Shown here one piece after another: positions 13,601-25,605 of a stretch of DNA of 64,000 nt. The notes below the pieces were generated by a model. It saw only the letters and a program-made list of their open reading frames with translations, was not told where the DNA came from and did no database searches. The DNA comes from Rotaria socialis. Taxonomy: Eukaryota; Rotifera; Eurotatoria; Philodinida; Philodinidae. The stretch spans positions 248,001 through 312,000 of the forward strand of contig CAJNYU010000030.1 of NCBI GenBank assembly GCA_905331475.1, given 5' to 3'. Both the position numbers and the translations under genes were made by a program. Positions within the stretch are counted from its first letter, which is position 1. Every line of letters starts with the position of its first letter.

Positions 13601-14288
13601 TTCATCAGCTACACCACAAACGGCTCATACGATTGGACAAGCTGCCGCTGCTGCAATTGCTGCTGTATCTGCTCGACCGTCATCATTATCATCATCATCA
13701 ACGTCATCGTCAACAACAGCATCGCCTGGACCAATGCCAATGTCGAAAATACCATCATTAGTACCATCAATACATTCGCATGTTCCACCGATTCCACCGT
13801 CGTCTCAGCAGCCGCAACATCCGATTCGTATACAACTCGATCAAAAATCGAAAACGCTTTCATCGATTAGTAATAATCAATCATTACCTATACCAACAAT
13901 AAATCAACAAAAAATAATGCCTTTAGTGGATGTTAATCCTTCAACTCCTCCACATATGTATCCTAATCCATCGAATTGGCAACGGTCTCCTCATCTATCT
14001 GTACCGCATTATCCTATGCCACAGCATCAACATCAGCAGCAATATCCACAATATGATAATCCTCATGCACCGCCTTATTATGGCCCACGAACAAATTATC
14101 CGCCTGATATGCGTCCACCGCCACCGCAATCATATGGTCCACTTCCACCACGGCATCTTTCACAACCACTGAGATACAATGGACCAATGCCTCCACCTGG
14201 GCCATATGGTTATGGTCATCCGCCACAGAACTATGGACCACCACCACCTCCTCATCCTCGCTACGGTCATCACTATCCTCTACCTTGA
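10695..14288 (+). CDS. Large Pro/Gln/Ser-rich, probably nuclear protein of unknown family
   Basis: Six exons: a 10-nt first coding exon 10695-10704 (ATG AGA CCA G), then 10800-10885, 11000-11780, 11848-12502, 12566-12708 and 12760-14288. The phases add up to 1067 residues, which supports the tiny first exon. The N-terminus is proline-rich (MRPGMRHPPPVPP), then polyQ/polyP, a KRRRQ basic patch, a charged coiled-coil-like stretch (ALKLELDRIKKAG, EREKLRAQRQAAAEKEKE), acidic DGELGDSSDDE and EPEDGEIESDEE motifs, a polyAsn run, and a second helical segment, ITSELRQLIKQRNKLQAQI...EIEKKFKKMRNKISKHAKTLK. The C-terminal third is Gln/Ser/Ala- then Pro/Tyr/Gly-rich, ending PPPPHPRYGHHYPLP. Such composition is common in RNA-processing or transcription scaffolds. 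I do not recognise the family and assign no reaction. Confidence 0.8.
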
Positions 14289-14690
14289 TCAGTTCATTCT
14301 TTCCTTCTTTCTTTTCTGTTTTTGTTTATTTGTTCTTGAATGTTTGTTTGTTTGGTTGGTTGGTTTTGTATTTGATCCTTATCAACAGATGTATTTGTAC
14401 GTATTTTTTTCTCATTATTGGCTGAACAAATACGTACCAAAGCAAAACGAAATTTTGCGTGATCTAATTCTTTTGGATATATGTACATATATATATAGAT
14501 ATATATATATATAAATGATACTCGTCTGTTCTTTTCTCTACTTTTTTAGAAAACAGGTTCGTCGATGGTTCTTTTTAGAATGATCACATATTCACGTTTT
14601 TTCGCAGAGAATAATCTATCTTTTATGCATTTTTAGCGTTTTGATACAATATCTACAATGCAATAATTGATTGATATTTGTGCTCTAGAT
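14289..14690. other. Intergenic spacer with (TA)n
   Basis: About 400 bp holding T-rich sequence and a short TA/GATA microsatellite near 14481-14513. It ends in TGCTCTAG, a splice-acceptor-like site just before ATG 14691. Confidence 0.5.
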
Positions 14691-16431
14691 ATGAATTTTA
14701 ACGACGTTACCGTCAGTTGGCAGGATATATCAGATACTGAGCGTACAGCATTATTGAATAAACGTAGGTTGATAAACATTTTTTTCGGTATCCACATAAG
14801 TATTTGTTCAATGGAATTCAATAAGAAACAGATTTAATATAAATAAAAGACATGATATTCATCTGCTACCTATTGAAGGTTTCAACCGAATTGCTATAGT
14901 TCAGTGATAAAAATCTGAAACTAATTTCTCGTTACCTTTCTGAACGATAATTGCATAATTGGTCGACGAAAACAGTTATCTTACAGAGATCATTTGAATA
15001 GTAAACTATAGAAATCGAGTAAAATAATTTAAGATTTCTTTGATTTTAGCATGTCCGCCACGCACGAAACCCAAAATTCTACCAGTATGTTTATACAATA
15101 AATAAATTCTTTTATATATATATATATATAGACGCTTTGTATAGCCACGAAAAACTCCCGATCGAATCACATCTCGTGTTTTCAGTATATGCCAATCGGC
15201 GGTAATGAACAATCATACAGCACAACGACCAGTTCGATTAAATAATTTAAAAAAGTAATTTTTATCTTCTAAACAAATATGAAAATTAATCTTTCGATTC
15301 TTATCAGTCATACAACACTGACAAGCTCAAAAGAAAATGTTGATAATGCGTATCGTACAATGATTGAATTTACTGAAACATGTAAACGAGAATCAACCAA
15401 TGATGGAAATCCAATGTAAAAACAAATTTGTTAAAACGAAATGAAATTTTCTTTTCGAAAAATTTTTTCTTTTGTTTTTTAGTGAAGTGCCTACGCCAAA
15501 ACGTATTCGTTCTTCATCTCCTACATCAACATTCGAACAGCACGCGTCTCCATCAGCTATATCACGTTATATAAGTCATGATAGTTATTTAACATTTAAT
15601 CCATCACCATCAAATCAACGTGTAATAACGAATAATAGTAACAATAATGTAAATACTGATACAGATTTTATTGGCGAAGAACTTTGGGATGATTGGGATT
15701 TACCACCGACGACAACAACAGCAACAACAACCAGTAAAAAAACACCCGGTAAAAGTCGAACGATGTCATCACCAGCTGTACACTCACGAACAAAGAAAAT
15801 TACAGATACAACAACCATTATTAATGTACTTGAAACAAAAAACAATCCCGAACAGAGTACGTAAATAAACATTTATTCGTTTTTCTTTTCTATTGATTCT
15901 ATTTATTGTTATTCAGCATCCGTAGAATCCACTTCTTTACCAACAGTTACTTCTATTGTATGGGACGATGATGATGATGATCTCGAACAATTATTGACTC
16001 AATTTCCTGCGGAATTACCATCAGACAAACGACTTGTAGATAATGATTCAATAATAATGAATACACCAAGTACTAATGATGATAATACTACATGTCTAGA
16101 TGCTACACGTCGATCATCAGCAATGTTAACCAGTGAAAATCAGTCATTAGTTCATAATTCAACAAAAATTGAACTATCTAGTCAGCCGAACTTTCCTCAA
16201 AATCGATTATCGACTTCAACATTACAACGATCATATACAGGACCGATGTCGCCGGCTGCCAGTAAAAATACAATAAGAGTTAATTCACCACGAGTTCGAT
16301 GTGATTCAGCGAGTGCCGAAAAAAAGAAAATAATGTGTACTGAAGCTGAAATCGAACAAAAACGTTTAGCTGCTCTTGCTAAACGACGTCAACGTGAGCA
16401 AGAGCAACAACAACAACAGAAAAAACGCTAA
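14691..16431 (+). CDS. ETAA1: ETAA1-like RPA-binding replication-stress protein
   Basis: Best model: 14691-14767, 15050-15084, 15221-15254, 15308-15415, 15483-15856 and 15917-16431, in frame for 380 residues. The first three exons are uncertain; ATG 15051 is an alternative start in the same frame. Visible motifs: TPKRIRSSSP; an acidic-aromatic GEELWDDWDLPP like the DDW motifs of ETAA1; VWDDDDDDLEQLLTQFPAEL; and a C-terminal helix, CTEAEIEQKRLAALAKRRQRE, which matches the RPA32-binding helix of ETAA1 (human, from memory, CSPEEIQRKRQEALVRR) and of SMARCAL1/TIPIN. ETAA1 is recruited by RPA to stalled forks and activates ATR-ATRIP. The protein is under half the human length. An APC11 gene follows on the same strand after 555 bp. 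The RPA32-type helix is the strongest evidence; full orthology is inferred. Confidence 0.6.
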
Positions 16432-16986
16432 CTGTACGATATACACGCATACATACATTTCTTTTTTTACTTGCCTCGTATTTAGTCAGTCATATAAGTT
16501 TCATATCGAAAGAGAAATTACTTTTCTCTGTACATATTCTTTATGTGTGTGCCTTGAGTCGCTGATTAGTTTTCCTTATTTTTTTTTAAGCTTGTCGATA
16601 CCTTATTTTTTTGTATGGTTTGTTTAGAATCTCGGATCTCATAATTCATTTTTTTTGTTATCAATTGTCTTTCTTATTTCTTTTTTGGTCAGATGAAACT
16701 TATGATCGGATGTGTAGACAAACTGATATAATTATTGTCATATTTTTTCTTGAATTAAAGATCTATATCGATTTTTATGTTTCTTATAATGATAGAACAT
16801 ACTGTAATAAGTGATCAATAATTTACGAAAAAAAAGACGAGAACGTAAACTATTTTCATTTTTGCCTTTTTTTTCTTACAACTTTGACAAGTCCGATTAT
16901 TGCTCTTTATGAAATAATGTCCTTCACCAAGCTACACATTTGCTTATTATTGAATGAAAAAAAAGACTTGTGATTATTTATTCTAG
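16432..16986. other. Intergenic, T-rich, no gene seen
   Basis: A T-rich stretch between the ETAA1-like and APC11 genes. Open frames here are Phe/Leu/Ser low-complexity products of T-runs. It ends with TTATTCTAG directly against ATG 16987, an acceptor suited to trans-splicing. Confidence 0.5.
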
Positions 16987-17241
16987 ATGAGAATACGTTT
17001 AAAAGAATTTAACGGTGTTGCCGTATGGAAATGGGTAACAAACGACGATTCATGTGGAATATGTCGAATGCAATTTGATGCATCCTGTTCAGAATGTCGT
17101 TATCCAGGTGATCAATGTCCAGTGCTACATGGTGAATGTCGGCATTGTTTTCATGAACATTGTATTATGAAGTGGATTAATGCTCAACAAACAAATAAAT
17201 TATGTCCAATGTGCCGAGGAGAATGGAAAAGTTTGCCTTGA
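16987..17241 (+). CDS. ANAPC11: Anaphase-promoting complex subunit 11 (RING-H2 subunit)
   Basis: Single exon, 84 residues, the usual length of APC11. The RING-H2 protein pairs with the cullin APC2 and recruits the E2 that ubiquitinates cyclins and securin in mitosis. The start, MRIRLKEFNGVAVWKWV, is nearly family-invariant. Zinc ligands follow the pattern: DDSCGICRMQFDASCSEC, then PGDQCPVLHGECRHCFHEHCIMKW and LCPMCRGEW. An acceptor-like TTCTAG touches the ATG, so the mRNA probably receives a leader by trans-splicing. The stop lies 128 bp from the convergent minus-strand gene. No odd residues were noticed. Confidence 0.96.
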   Translation: MRIRLKEFNGVAVWKWVTNDDSCGICRMQFDASCSECRYPGDQCPVLHGECRHCFHEHCIMKWINAQQTNKLCPMCRGEWKSLP

Positions 17242-17368
17242 GAACAGAACAACTACTAATTTAACTGTGTGTTTTTTGTTGTATTTTGTGAAATTGTAAA
17301 AAAAAACGCAAAACAAAGAAGGATAAAATTTAAAAAAAAGAAGAATAATAGTATTTGAAATGGAAGTA

Positions 17369-20300
17369 TTATGCTTCATCATCTGCAGCCTGATAATAAT
17401 TTCGATGGTTTGATAATTGTTTAGTTTTAGGATAATAAAAATCTGTTGTTTGAACTTTTACTTGACTTGCCGGTTCATCTTCAGCAGCAACTAATTGACC
17501 AAGATGATTCGTTGTCTAGAATAGAAATTTAACTTTTAAATTAATCGACTAATTAATAATTCGGTTTACCCATTTTTGTCGTGGGTGCTCAAATGATTGA
17601 TGAACATTATGTCGGCGATTTGTAATTGAAGGTGCACCGCCACCACTTCTACCCCACCAATTATTCATTGCCTCAGAATGCTACATATATATATATATAT
17701 ATATACATATAATTAAAATTTTCGTACTAAATTAATAATAAAATATTGTTTATACTTACATGTAATTCGGCTATACTATTATGATATCGATTCAATTTTT
17801 GTATTCGTGCACGTTCTTCAGCTTGTCGCACGAGATCATCATGTAACAGACGACTTTCGTCTGATCGATAACGTGTACGTGCATGAGCAAACTATTAAAG
17901 AAGAAAACAAAATAAAATTTAATTAAAAAAAAATATATATATATATAAATATCAGTTAGCTTTTTTAAATAAATATGTCAATCCGAATTGGATTGATTAA
18001 TAAAAGCATTGAAGCGAGTGAACATTTTTATGATTTTAAAACAAATAAAAAGCAATTCATCTGTCTAATTGATAGACATGGGTGAATAAATACTGTGAAC
18101 AATAGATGTTGTTTCTATAGCGAAAAATACCTCTCGGGTTGGTTCGGTTGTCGGTAAGTGCATTTTCAATGGATAGCGACTTCTTTCAAGTTGAGAAATC
18201 CATTCGGCCGTATCACCTGCCTACAGATAATACAAAAGAAGATTTGCGATAGAGCCGATTAACGAACAATAGATGTAATTAAGAAACTAAAAAAGTGCTG
18301 TTGACGCTCAAATCATTTAAAAAGAAATCTTAGGCAAAGAATTCAATTTATATGCGGTTAGAAAAATCATAATGATTTCCGTTTCATATTTACATTAGAT
18401 CGATGCTCCATTTCTTCTTGTTGTCGACGCCTTTGCTCTAATTCAAGTTCACGCTTTTGCTCGTCAATATTTTCTGAATATTGTTTTCCATAGAAGCCTA
18501 ATGGGCCAACATGGTTCTAATAGATGAAAACAAAAGCATTCATACAGACATAAAATGCCAAAGAAACTCTACCAATTTTTCTTGTAAACTACCAGAATAT
18601 CTAGTGAATTTTTGTCCCGTGTTTGAATGAATTAATGGTGCCCCAGCACCTGGACGTCCCCAGGGATCATAAAGATCTTGTTGAGGTATCGCATTAAATA
18701 CATTTTGAGCTTCTTTATTAGGATCTATGTCAATAATTATATAGATATAGATATAGATATATATATGCATGCAATGTCATGTAAGGGACTATTTAATTTA
18801 CCAAATAGAAGAAAAGGATCGTGTGCATCTCCCTTGATTGGTTGAGCAGTGGCAGCACTTCCTTGTGAAATACTTGCATTAGTTGGATTAGAATTAATAG
18901 ACTAGAATCGATAGAAAAGTATAGTTGTGACTAGTTAATTTGTTTATAATTAAATGAAAAGAAGGCACGTTTTGTACTATGATGAAAGTTTTCATTAGTG
19001 AATAAAAACCTAGATAGTTACAAGAGGCTTCTGATGATATTGGTTTTCTTAGTGTGCTTGATATATCCTATTGAGAATTCAACTAATGTTTTTAGAATAA
19101 AAAATATTCATGAGAAATGTTTATTAATACCATAAAAGAATATAAATGCTATTCATTCGTGTTTACGGAAGACAATTTATTTGTTGTTATATTAATTGAG
19201 AAAAAATATCACCGATTAAAAAGCAGTACTTTCTTTGACCTCTTTAAATATGAAGGAAGAAACAATTTCTCTCAGTGCTTTTGAACATTCGACAATCAAT
19301 TATCATGCGTCAAATAATTTAATACTAATACGATTAGGATAGGCTAGAGTTTTCTTTTTTTCTTTCAGAATGATAATCATAAAGCTTACTTATAGATGTA
19401 TAGTGGAATGAGTTCTTTTTTTCCTGCGTAGAAAAAAAAATATTCATAATGGTGCACTTACCGGCCCGAAGAAACGGTGAAAATCGGGATCTGTCTTTGG
19501 ATTATTGTTGGTATTATTATTATTAGTTGAAGAATTATTTGGTGGCTGTATTTGTGTCTGAGGTAGTGTAGCTGAATACGTTGGAAACGGAGGATAATTA
19601 TTATACGTTGATTGACGCGGTGAAACGTATGGATTCGGCGGGTTAGTATCATTCGGTATATACGGTTCTGTCATATACGGTTGTTGTTGTTGTTGTTGTT
19701 GTTGTTGTTGCACTGGTTGTGACTGTGGTGGTGGTGGTGGTGGCGGCGGATGATGAAGAGCATATTGCTGTGGCATTTCTAATGATGGTGATGGAGCGCG
19801 GCCTTTTGTTAAAATTTCTTCTAATTCTTCCTTTTCTAATTAAATACTTAAGTTTTTATATCATGTGTAGATACTATGATTCCTTACTAAGAATAGTCGT
19901 TCGATCGTGCCGTCCAAATGGTTGATGTTGAACCTATACAGGTAGTGAAGAACGTATATATTTGTATGTTTGTTTCTCTTAGAGACTTTTTTTCTTAAAG
20001 ACAAACGAAAGAAAGAAAGGAAAAGAGAAAAAAAATTGCGAATTGCCAAGGTTGCAAAAGTACTGTTGTCTTCACTTAAAATCAATTAAGAAAAATATAG
20101 CTCACATATTTTTTGTCCCGTTCAATTTTCTTTTCCCATTCACGCGCGATTCGTTCTTGTTTTGCAGTTACTTGTTTGTCTACAATAAAAAAATATTTTA
20201 TAGTAAAAAAAAGAAAATAACGAATTATTATTTTTTCTCTATTACCAAGTTCAATTTTATATTTCAATTTTTGTACATCATCAGGTGATAGTGATCGTAC

Positions 20301-20420
20301 GGCTTGAGGATTTACTGGTGGCTTTTCTGATGAACCACCGTAAAAGCCAAAGTCACTTTGACTACTGTAAATTGATGGTGGAAGATAAAGAGAAGTAGCT
20401 CTGGTTGTATTAGCAGCCAT
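17369..20420 (-). CDS. CSPP1-like ciliary/centrosomal coiled-coil protein
   Basis: Eleven minus-strand exons (high to low): 20420-20246, 20179-20106, 19933-19888, 19835-19462, 18901-18802, 18724-18573, 18516-18394, 18220-18131, 17891-17760, 17680-17570 and 17515-17369, in frame for 507 residues. The first exon stays open to an acceptor at 20495, so either ATG 20420 is the start after trans-splicing or one more coding exon lies upstream. It carries two W-G-R-x-G-x-G-A-P motifs (DPWGRPGAGAPL and NNWWGRSGGGAP), a type I recall from human CSPP1 (NPWGKGGGGAPL). Between and around them lie charged helices (KQERIAREWEKKIERDKK; EQKRELELEQRRRQQEEMEHR; RQAEERARIQKL), a polyP-polyQ segment encoded near 19681-19745, and FYGK/FYGG repeats. 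CSPP1 acts in spindle and ciliary microtubules. Orthology is inferred from the motif pair; another protein with the same motif is possible. Confidence 0.6.
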
Positions 20421-20495
20421 TGGTGGTAAAGTTCTTTGTAGATAAGGTACAAGATTATGCGAGTTGTAATTGTTTTCAATTTGATAACTATGTAG

Positions 20496-23000
20496 CTAAA
20501 GAAGAAAAAGAAACATCAGAGTATAGTAATATTGATTTTAGTTTATTAAAATCTTAAGGTTATATAAATAAATGTGAATTAAATATACAAAACATTCATA
20601 CCAACACGTGCCTGAATTGAAAAATGAGTTCTTTTTTGTTTAGTAGAAAAATTGAAAATTTACTTAGACTGTCTCACTGCAACACTGAACCCCGTTTTCT
20701 CTTTCTTTTGAAACAGTTATATAATCCAATTTGCATGAAACGATGTACACACCATTATGATGTTTAAGAGAATTTTGCTAATAACAATTGAATTTCAATC
20801 AATGAATTCGATTTTCGTACATAACTAATCTAAAAACCAAATGAACAGCAATTTTTTATTTTCCCCCGCATAAGAATAGTAAAAATGACCCAATCAGGAA
20901 GACCAACTTGAAAAGAACAACTTCCATATGGCTTCTTTCTTTTAATTTTTAATAGGCTCTTAATTTTAAAATGAGTTTCTACGTCTTCTCACACACACAT
21001 AATCGTATACCTGAATGATTTCTTTTGTTTGTAACTGTTGTCTTTACTAATATGAAATGCTTCGTTGATTTTATTCGGTAAATCGATCAATTTGTAGACA
21101 ACTGAGGGATACCAGCATGAATGTGTATGTGTTAGCAACCAAAAAGAAAAAATAAAGAAAAAGAAAAAAATAATGTAAATTGGCTATACATCAGTCCCTT
21201 TGACTATTGCTTCGGAAAAGGTAAAGAAATGGTATTACAATCAAGTAGCCATTGATCGCATACAATCATTGTTGCCATTGCGGCTGCTATTCAGTTTTTT
21301 TGCTGCCGAAACATATATACACACGCCTTCATGGTTGGCAAGATCAACAAACAAGTGCAACATGTAGAAAAATACATAAGCTTCAATGTAGTTAAACTCG
21401 GTCTAACAAAATCTCTATTATATAAAAGATACTATAAATATATATATATTTCTTTTTTTACCCTGCATTAAGTTAAATCATGTGTGCGTATTTAGTTGTT
21501 ACAATGAAGCCAATTAATATTTCTTAATGATAATCATGAAAGACAGAGAGCAATTTCGTCTGTTTTGATGTCTTTCCGTTCGTGTCTAAAAACGTATACA
21601 GATATGGTTAGAAGTGATGAATAGCCTAATGTCGGGCTCATCAGTATTAACCGTTAATAAATCGAGCAGAAGAAAAAGGAGAAAAAACGAGAGTTGAAGC
21701 CAAGAGAAAAAAAAAGAAATTTCTCGTTGTAATATGAGTCTATCTGTTTCTTACATTCTTCATTCTTATTAGTGACAATGTTACTTAATTGACATTCAAC
21801 TGGCTCTTTCTAAACGTTTTCAGGAGAAACAGTCAGTTTCTTTGTAATAATTTATTATTTGTCGAATTTATTATAATATTTTCAATAACACAGTCTGCGA
21901 GATTTTCTATACTCTGCCAGCAGCTACTAATCTATTATTATCGTATAGTTCTATATTTTTTGTCCTCATTTTTCTTTTGCTTCACACATAAATAGTATGA
22001 ATTCTCAACTTCTAACACAGTAATCAAAACAATTCACCGAAAGTAAATTACTCATTTTGCATATAAAACTAGTATAGGTGCATATGAACATGCATGATTG
22101 CTTGTATTCTCTTGCTCAATAGTTACTTGACATGCTTGATAATTTATTTCAGTCGAATCTTTTAGCTACATTTAGGTGTAACAATAGAAAGAATTTGTAA
22201 ATGATAAGGCATGTACAGACTTGAATCAGAGACGTGCACAGGACATAATTTCTTCTCCTGTCCTGTTGGCTACCTTGGTCCTGGTGGGCGGTAGGACAGG
22301 GCACCAGGGCAACAGGACCGTTCTGCCCTGTGCACGTCTCTGATTTGAATACAGCCGATATCAGTTAGAGATTGCCGATTTTTCTTCCGCTTTTTTTAAA
22401 TAAGTTCTACATTTCGGTTACGATAATTATAGGGCTTTGTATGCCGATTTTATGAAGCATCCGATAATTACATTCAATCATGACTTCAAGGAAGGCTATT
22501 CAATACATGTTCTAAATACAATAAACTATCTTCAACTCTTATCTAAGAATTTAATATACTTCCGAACGCACACTGAGATTATCATGTCTGAAATTAAACC
22601 AGTTAAATCTATATTACTATATGCGAAGCCAATCATTTCCTAACAAAATTCCAATAAGATTAGCGATGCAAATCTATCATAGTCTTATGATATTTTATTT
22701 TTAAACATGTCATTATTTCTATCTGCAAAATATTATTCGAGTTTCCTATTGCACGTAAGATTCACTTTGTTATCCTTATCATGCCTTACTACTTTTACAA
22801 AAAAAGAAATCTCAATTACTCTTGAAAGTATAAGGACATCAGCGGCAGGTAATTTGATCATTAGCAATACAATAAGAAGTTTCTTTTTTCTAGTACTATC
22901 CATAATAAACTGTGTATGAACTATATTTATCTTGTTTTAGATTTTGCTTAGTTTTTATACTATTAGTGAAAACAAATAGAATACGAATACGAATATAATC
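20496..23000. other. Intergenic stretch carrying one small MITE
   Basis: A 2.5 kb spacer between the divergent CSPP1-like and GPCR genes, so both promoters should lie here. I see no protein gene; open frames such as the one at 22437-22643 lack recognisable content. The only defined element is the hAT-type MITE at 22227-22342. Confidence 0.5.
22227..22342. mobile_element. hAT-type MITE, 116 bp, with 8-bp target duplication
   Basis: Perfect terminal inverted repeats, CAGAGACGTGCACAGG at the left and its complement CCTGTGCACGTCTCTG at the right. The flanks are ACTTGAAT (22219-22226) and ATTTGAAT (22343-22350), matching at 7 of 8 bases. CAGRG ends and 8-bp duplications are the hAT signature. The interior is GC-rich and full of GTCCTG/CAGGAC and CCTGTCC/GGACAGG submotifs in both orientations. 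It has no coding capacity. Confidence 0.85.
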
Positions 23001-25114
23001 ATGTCTATGACATATATATATCTATTTCGTCGAATCATGGCAATTACATGTTGCATATTCGGATTACCAGGAAATATATTAACAATCATTGTTTGTATAA
23101 AAGCATTATGTCAAAGAAAAATGAATTTTGAACGAAAAGTATTTGATCTATATCTTGCTGAAATATCATTTCTAGGTAAGCGAATTCCAATTAATGTTGT
23201 ATGTTCGTACTGCATAGTTGTCTCTTCGATCGAGTCAATAGATACAACTGATTAAGTGATCCGTTGATAATAAATGTTGACATTTTTAATGCGATGCTTC
23301 GCATCACATCTCGTCGTTTTGTGACAGCATGACCTCGAGAACTGAAAATCATAGAAAACTCATTGAAACGGAAGATGAAAGTATCGAGATCGAACTTCTG
23401 ACATATTTTTTCTATTCTTTAATCTGATATTCTATTCACTCACAAATGTGGTTCCAAAATGGCGAAAATGAAAGAAATTTGTTGTGAGATAATTAAAGTG
23501 ACGTCATGAACATATGTTAACCACTATAGTCTATTCATTTGAAGCTGATCTAAAATAATGAATCATGGAGATAATTAATCGATCAATCGAAATCGACCCT
23601 TAAGAATGTATCGCTAAGTAAGAACAGAGTTTTCTTAGTGGCGAATTTCATCATGTCGACATAAAAAGTATTCAAGATTTCTCGGCATTGAAGATTTTTC
23701 GTGAAGATCCGATTCGAGCTTCGCATTCGTATTCGTATTCGAGTGAAACTTGAATACCATCTAGTTTTCTTTCTTTCTATAATTATTTATGTTCTATTAA
23801 ACAAAGATAACTATTGATAACTTTCATTGCTTTAGTTTTTCTCGTTGAAGCATTGATTGACTTTAAAAGTATCTATTACCAAGAGGTATGAAAAATTGAT
23901 ATTCTTAGGTTATACGTAGACATGTTCTATAAGTAAAACCAAAGGAGTAACGTTTACAATGAATCAAGAAATTTACTAAATTTGAAACTAATAACATTAA
24001 ATAAAGTTATCGATAGTTTACAAGAAAAAAAAACAGCACTGAATTTTATTATGGAGTTCAAATAGATCGCTCAGCTATTTCTTATTTTTTGTTTGTTTAA
24101 AACGAGTGTTTCCTAATGGAAAAAAACAGCAATAATGTTCTATCATTTTTTTTCGTTTTTTTTTACTTAGATTTTTGCCTATTACTCTATTGGGTGATCG
24201 AAACATTATTTCATTATCTTTATTCGATAAAGAAAAGTGAATATTTTTCTTTAATGCACGTATCAGCATTTTCATGCTTCTTCTTTTACATGATCAATCG
24301 TTTATTTGCTGCGTTATGCTCATGGCTAATTACATGTTTTACATTAATTCGGTTTTTAAACATATTTCGACCGTTAAACACTATAAGATCAAATATAATT
24401 CTTGTCATTTGTCTTACAATTATATTTGCTACAGCAAATAGCTATCTAATGTTTACATTAGGCTATGATCGAGAAGAAAAATCTACTGTAATTGAAAATT
24501 TCGTAAATGATAGTAATGAAATTACATTCAGATCATCTCGGTGTCATATACGTGAAGAATATAGCACGAATTCATTAACATTATTATTAAATGTACTGGT
24601 TGCTGGTGTTCTCAATCTTGTCTTGCCTTCTATGTTAACACTATTGGTTAATATTGTTATTATATGTTATATAAAACATATTTATAATGTACAAAATTTT
24701 GAGCACAGTCCACGACGTTCCGATAGTAGTGCAGGAGCAAGTTATCGTTCGACAAGTTCAACATTACTTGTCATATCAATGACATATACATTATGTTATG
24801 TGCCATATTGTATTATCTATGTTCTTCTGTCTCATTTTGATGACACCAATAAGATACTTGTCTATTTGTCTGAAATCTCATTCATTATACGTTATATAAG
24901 CCATTCAGTCAATTTTTATGCTTATATATTTACAAGTTTTCGGTTTCGTCGTGATATTATTTTATTATTTCGTAGCGTATTTCGAGCATGTTTATGTATG
25001 AAAAAACAAAAGAAAACCAAAGAAAAAAAACCAACTCAACAAATTATATTTTATCATTATCGCTTATCACAGTCAACAGCGACTAGAAAACTTCCTACTA
25101 AAGCACCTTTATAA
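23001..25114 (+). CDS. Rhodopsin-type (class A) G-protein-coupled receptor
   Basis: Two exons, 23001-23175 and 24171-25114, joined in phase 1, encode 372 residues. TM1 holds the class A G-N pair (FGLPGNILTIIVCIKAL). TM2 spans the splice site (LYLAEISFLG-DFCLLLYWVIETLF). TM3 ends LITCFTLIRFLNIF, where R-F replaces the usual D-R-Y. The second extracellular loop has a Cys (SSRCHIREEY). TM5 has a Pro (LNLVLPSMLTLLVNIVIICY), TM6 reads YTLCYVPYCIIYVLL with the aromatic-Pro hinge, and TM7 has VNFYAYIF in place of NPxxY. A Lys-rich tail follows. ATGs at 23001, 23007 and 23037 are all possible starts. The overall look is of an invertebrate orphan or peptide receptor; the ligand cannot be told. The 995-nt intron is unusually long for this region. 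Confidence 0.85.
23176..24170 (+). other. Long intron of the GPCR gene
   Basis: GTAAGC donor and TTTTTTTTACTTAG acceptor bound 995 nt, against about 60 nt typical here. The part at about 23280-23750 looks different from its surroundings (palindromic GATGCTTCGCATC at the left, GAGCTTCGCATTCGTATTCG at the right) and may be an inserted repeat, but I cannot define ends or a duplication. Confidence 0.45.
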
Positions 25115-25411
25115 TGACGAACGAGTGACTATTGAATGCAACAAAATCAATTGAAATAAACACAGAAATAAATTATTTTTAAACATTTTTGCACTATCTA
25201 TGTTATTTCATCAAATAACCACAATATATTTATAGTGACACAGTATATTTGTCTTGTTTTTTCGAAAAACGTGTGTATCTATTTACGTATAATAAATAAC
25301 TAATCATAGCTCTGCTTTTTTTAACTTCCTGGGCATAAGGAAGTCATTATTTAACTCCTCCGAAATATTTTTGAAACGTGTCCAAATGATATTTTAATTA
25401 GGATTATTTAC

Positions 25412-25605
25412 AATAGAAATAAATGCGGAAGCATCGGATTTAGATTCGAGTGTTATGTGTGCTTCAAAAATTAAAACTAATTGATGACAGATTGGCTTTG
25501 ATCACACGATCTAAAAACAGAAAAACAAGATGAATATACCTTTTCACTTTTTAAAGTACACATAACACTCGGATTTAAATCCGAGGTTTTTGCATTTATT
25601 CTATA
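25412..25605. repeat. Short inverted-repeat element (MITE-like), about 190 bp
   Basis: The left arm (25412-25475) reads through AAATGC...TCGGATTTAGATTCGAGTGTTATGTG and the right arm (about 25546-25605) is its inverse, containing CACATAACACTCGGATTTAAATCCG. Arms of about 55-60 nt match with a few differences. Each arm carries a partial palindrome around CGGATTTAAATCCG. The target duplication is not clear. Confidence 0.6.

Noticed and set aside
12995-14247. Several alternative-frame and antisense products within the last exon of the Pro/Gln-rich gene
   Set aside because: Products of repetitive codons; no independent signals.
20585-20650. Possible 10-nt micro-exon on the minus strand upstream of the CSPP1-like gene
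   Set aside because: AG and GT bracket ten bases, but there is no start codon or neighbouring exon to join; chance is likely in AT-rich DNA.
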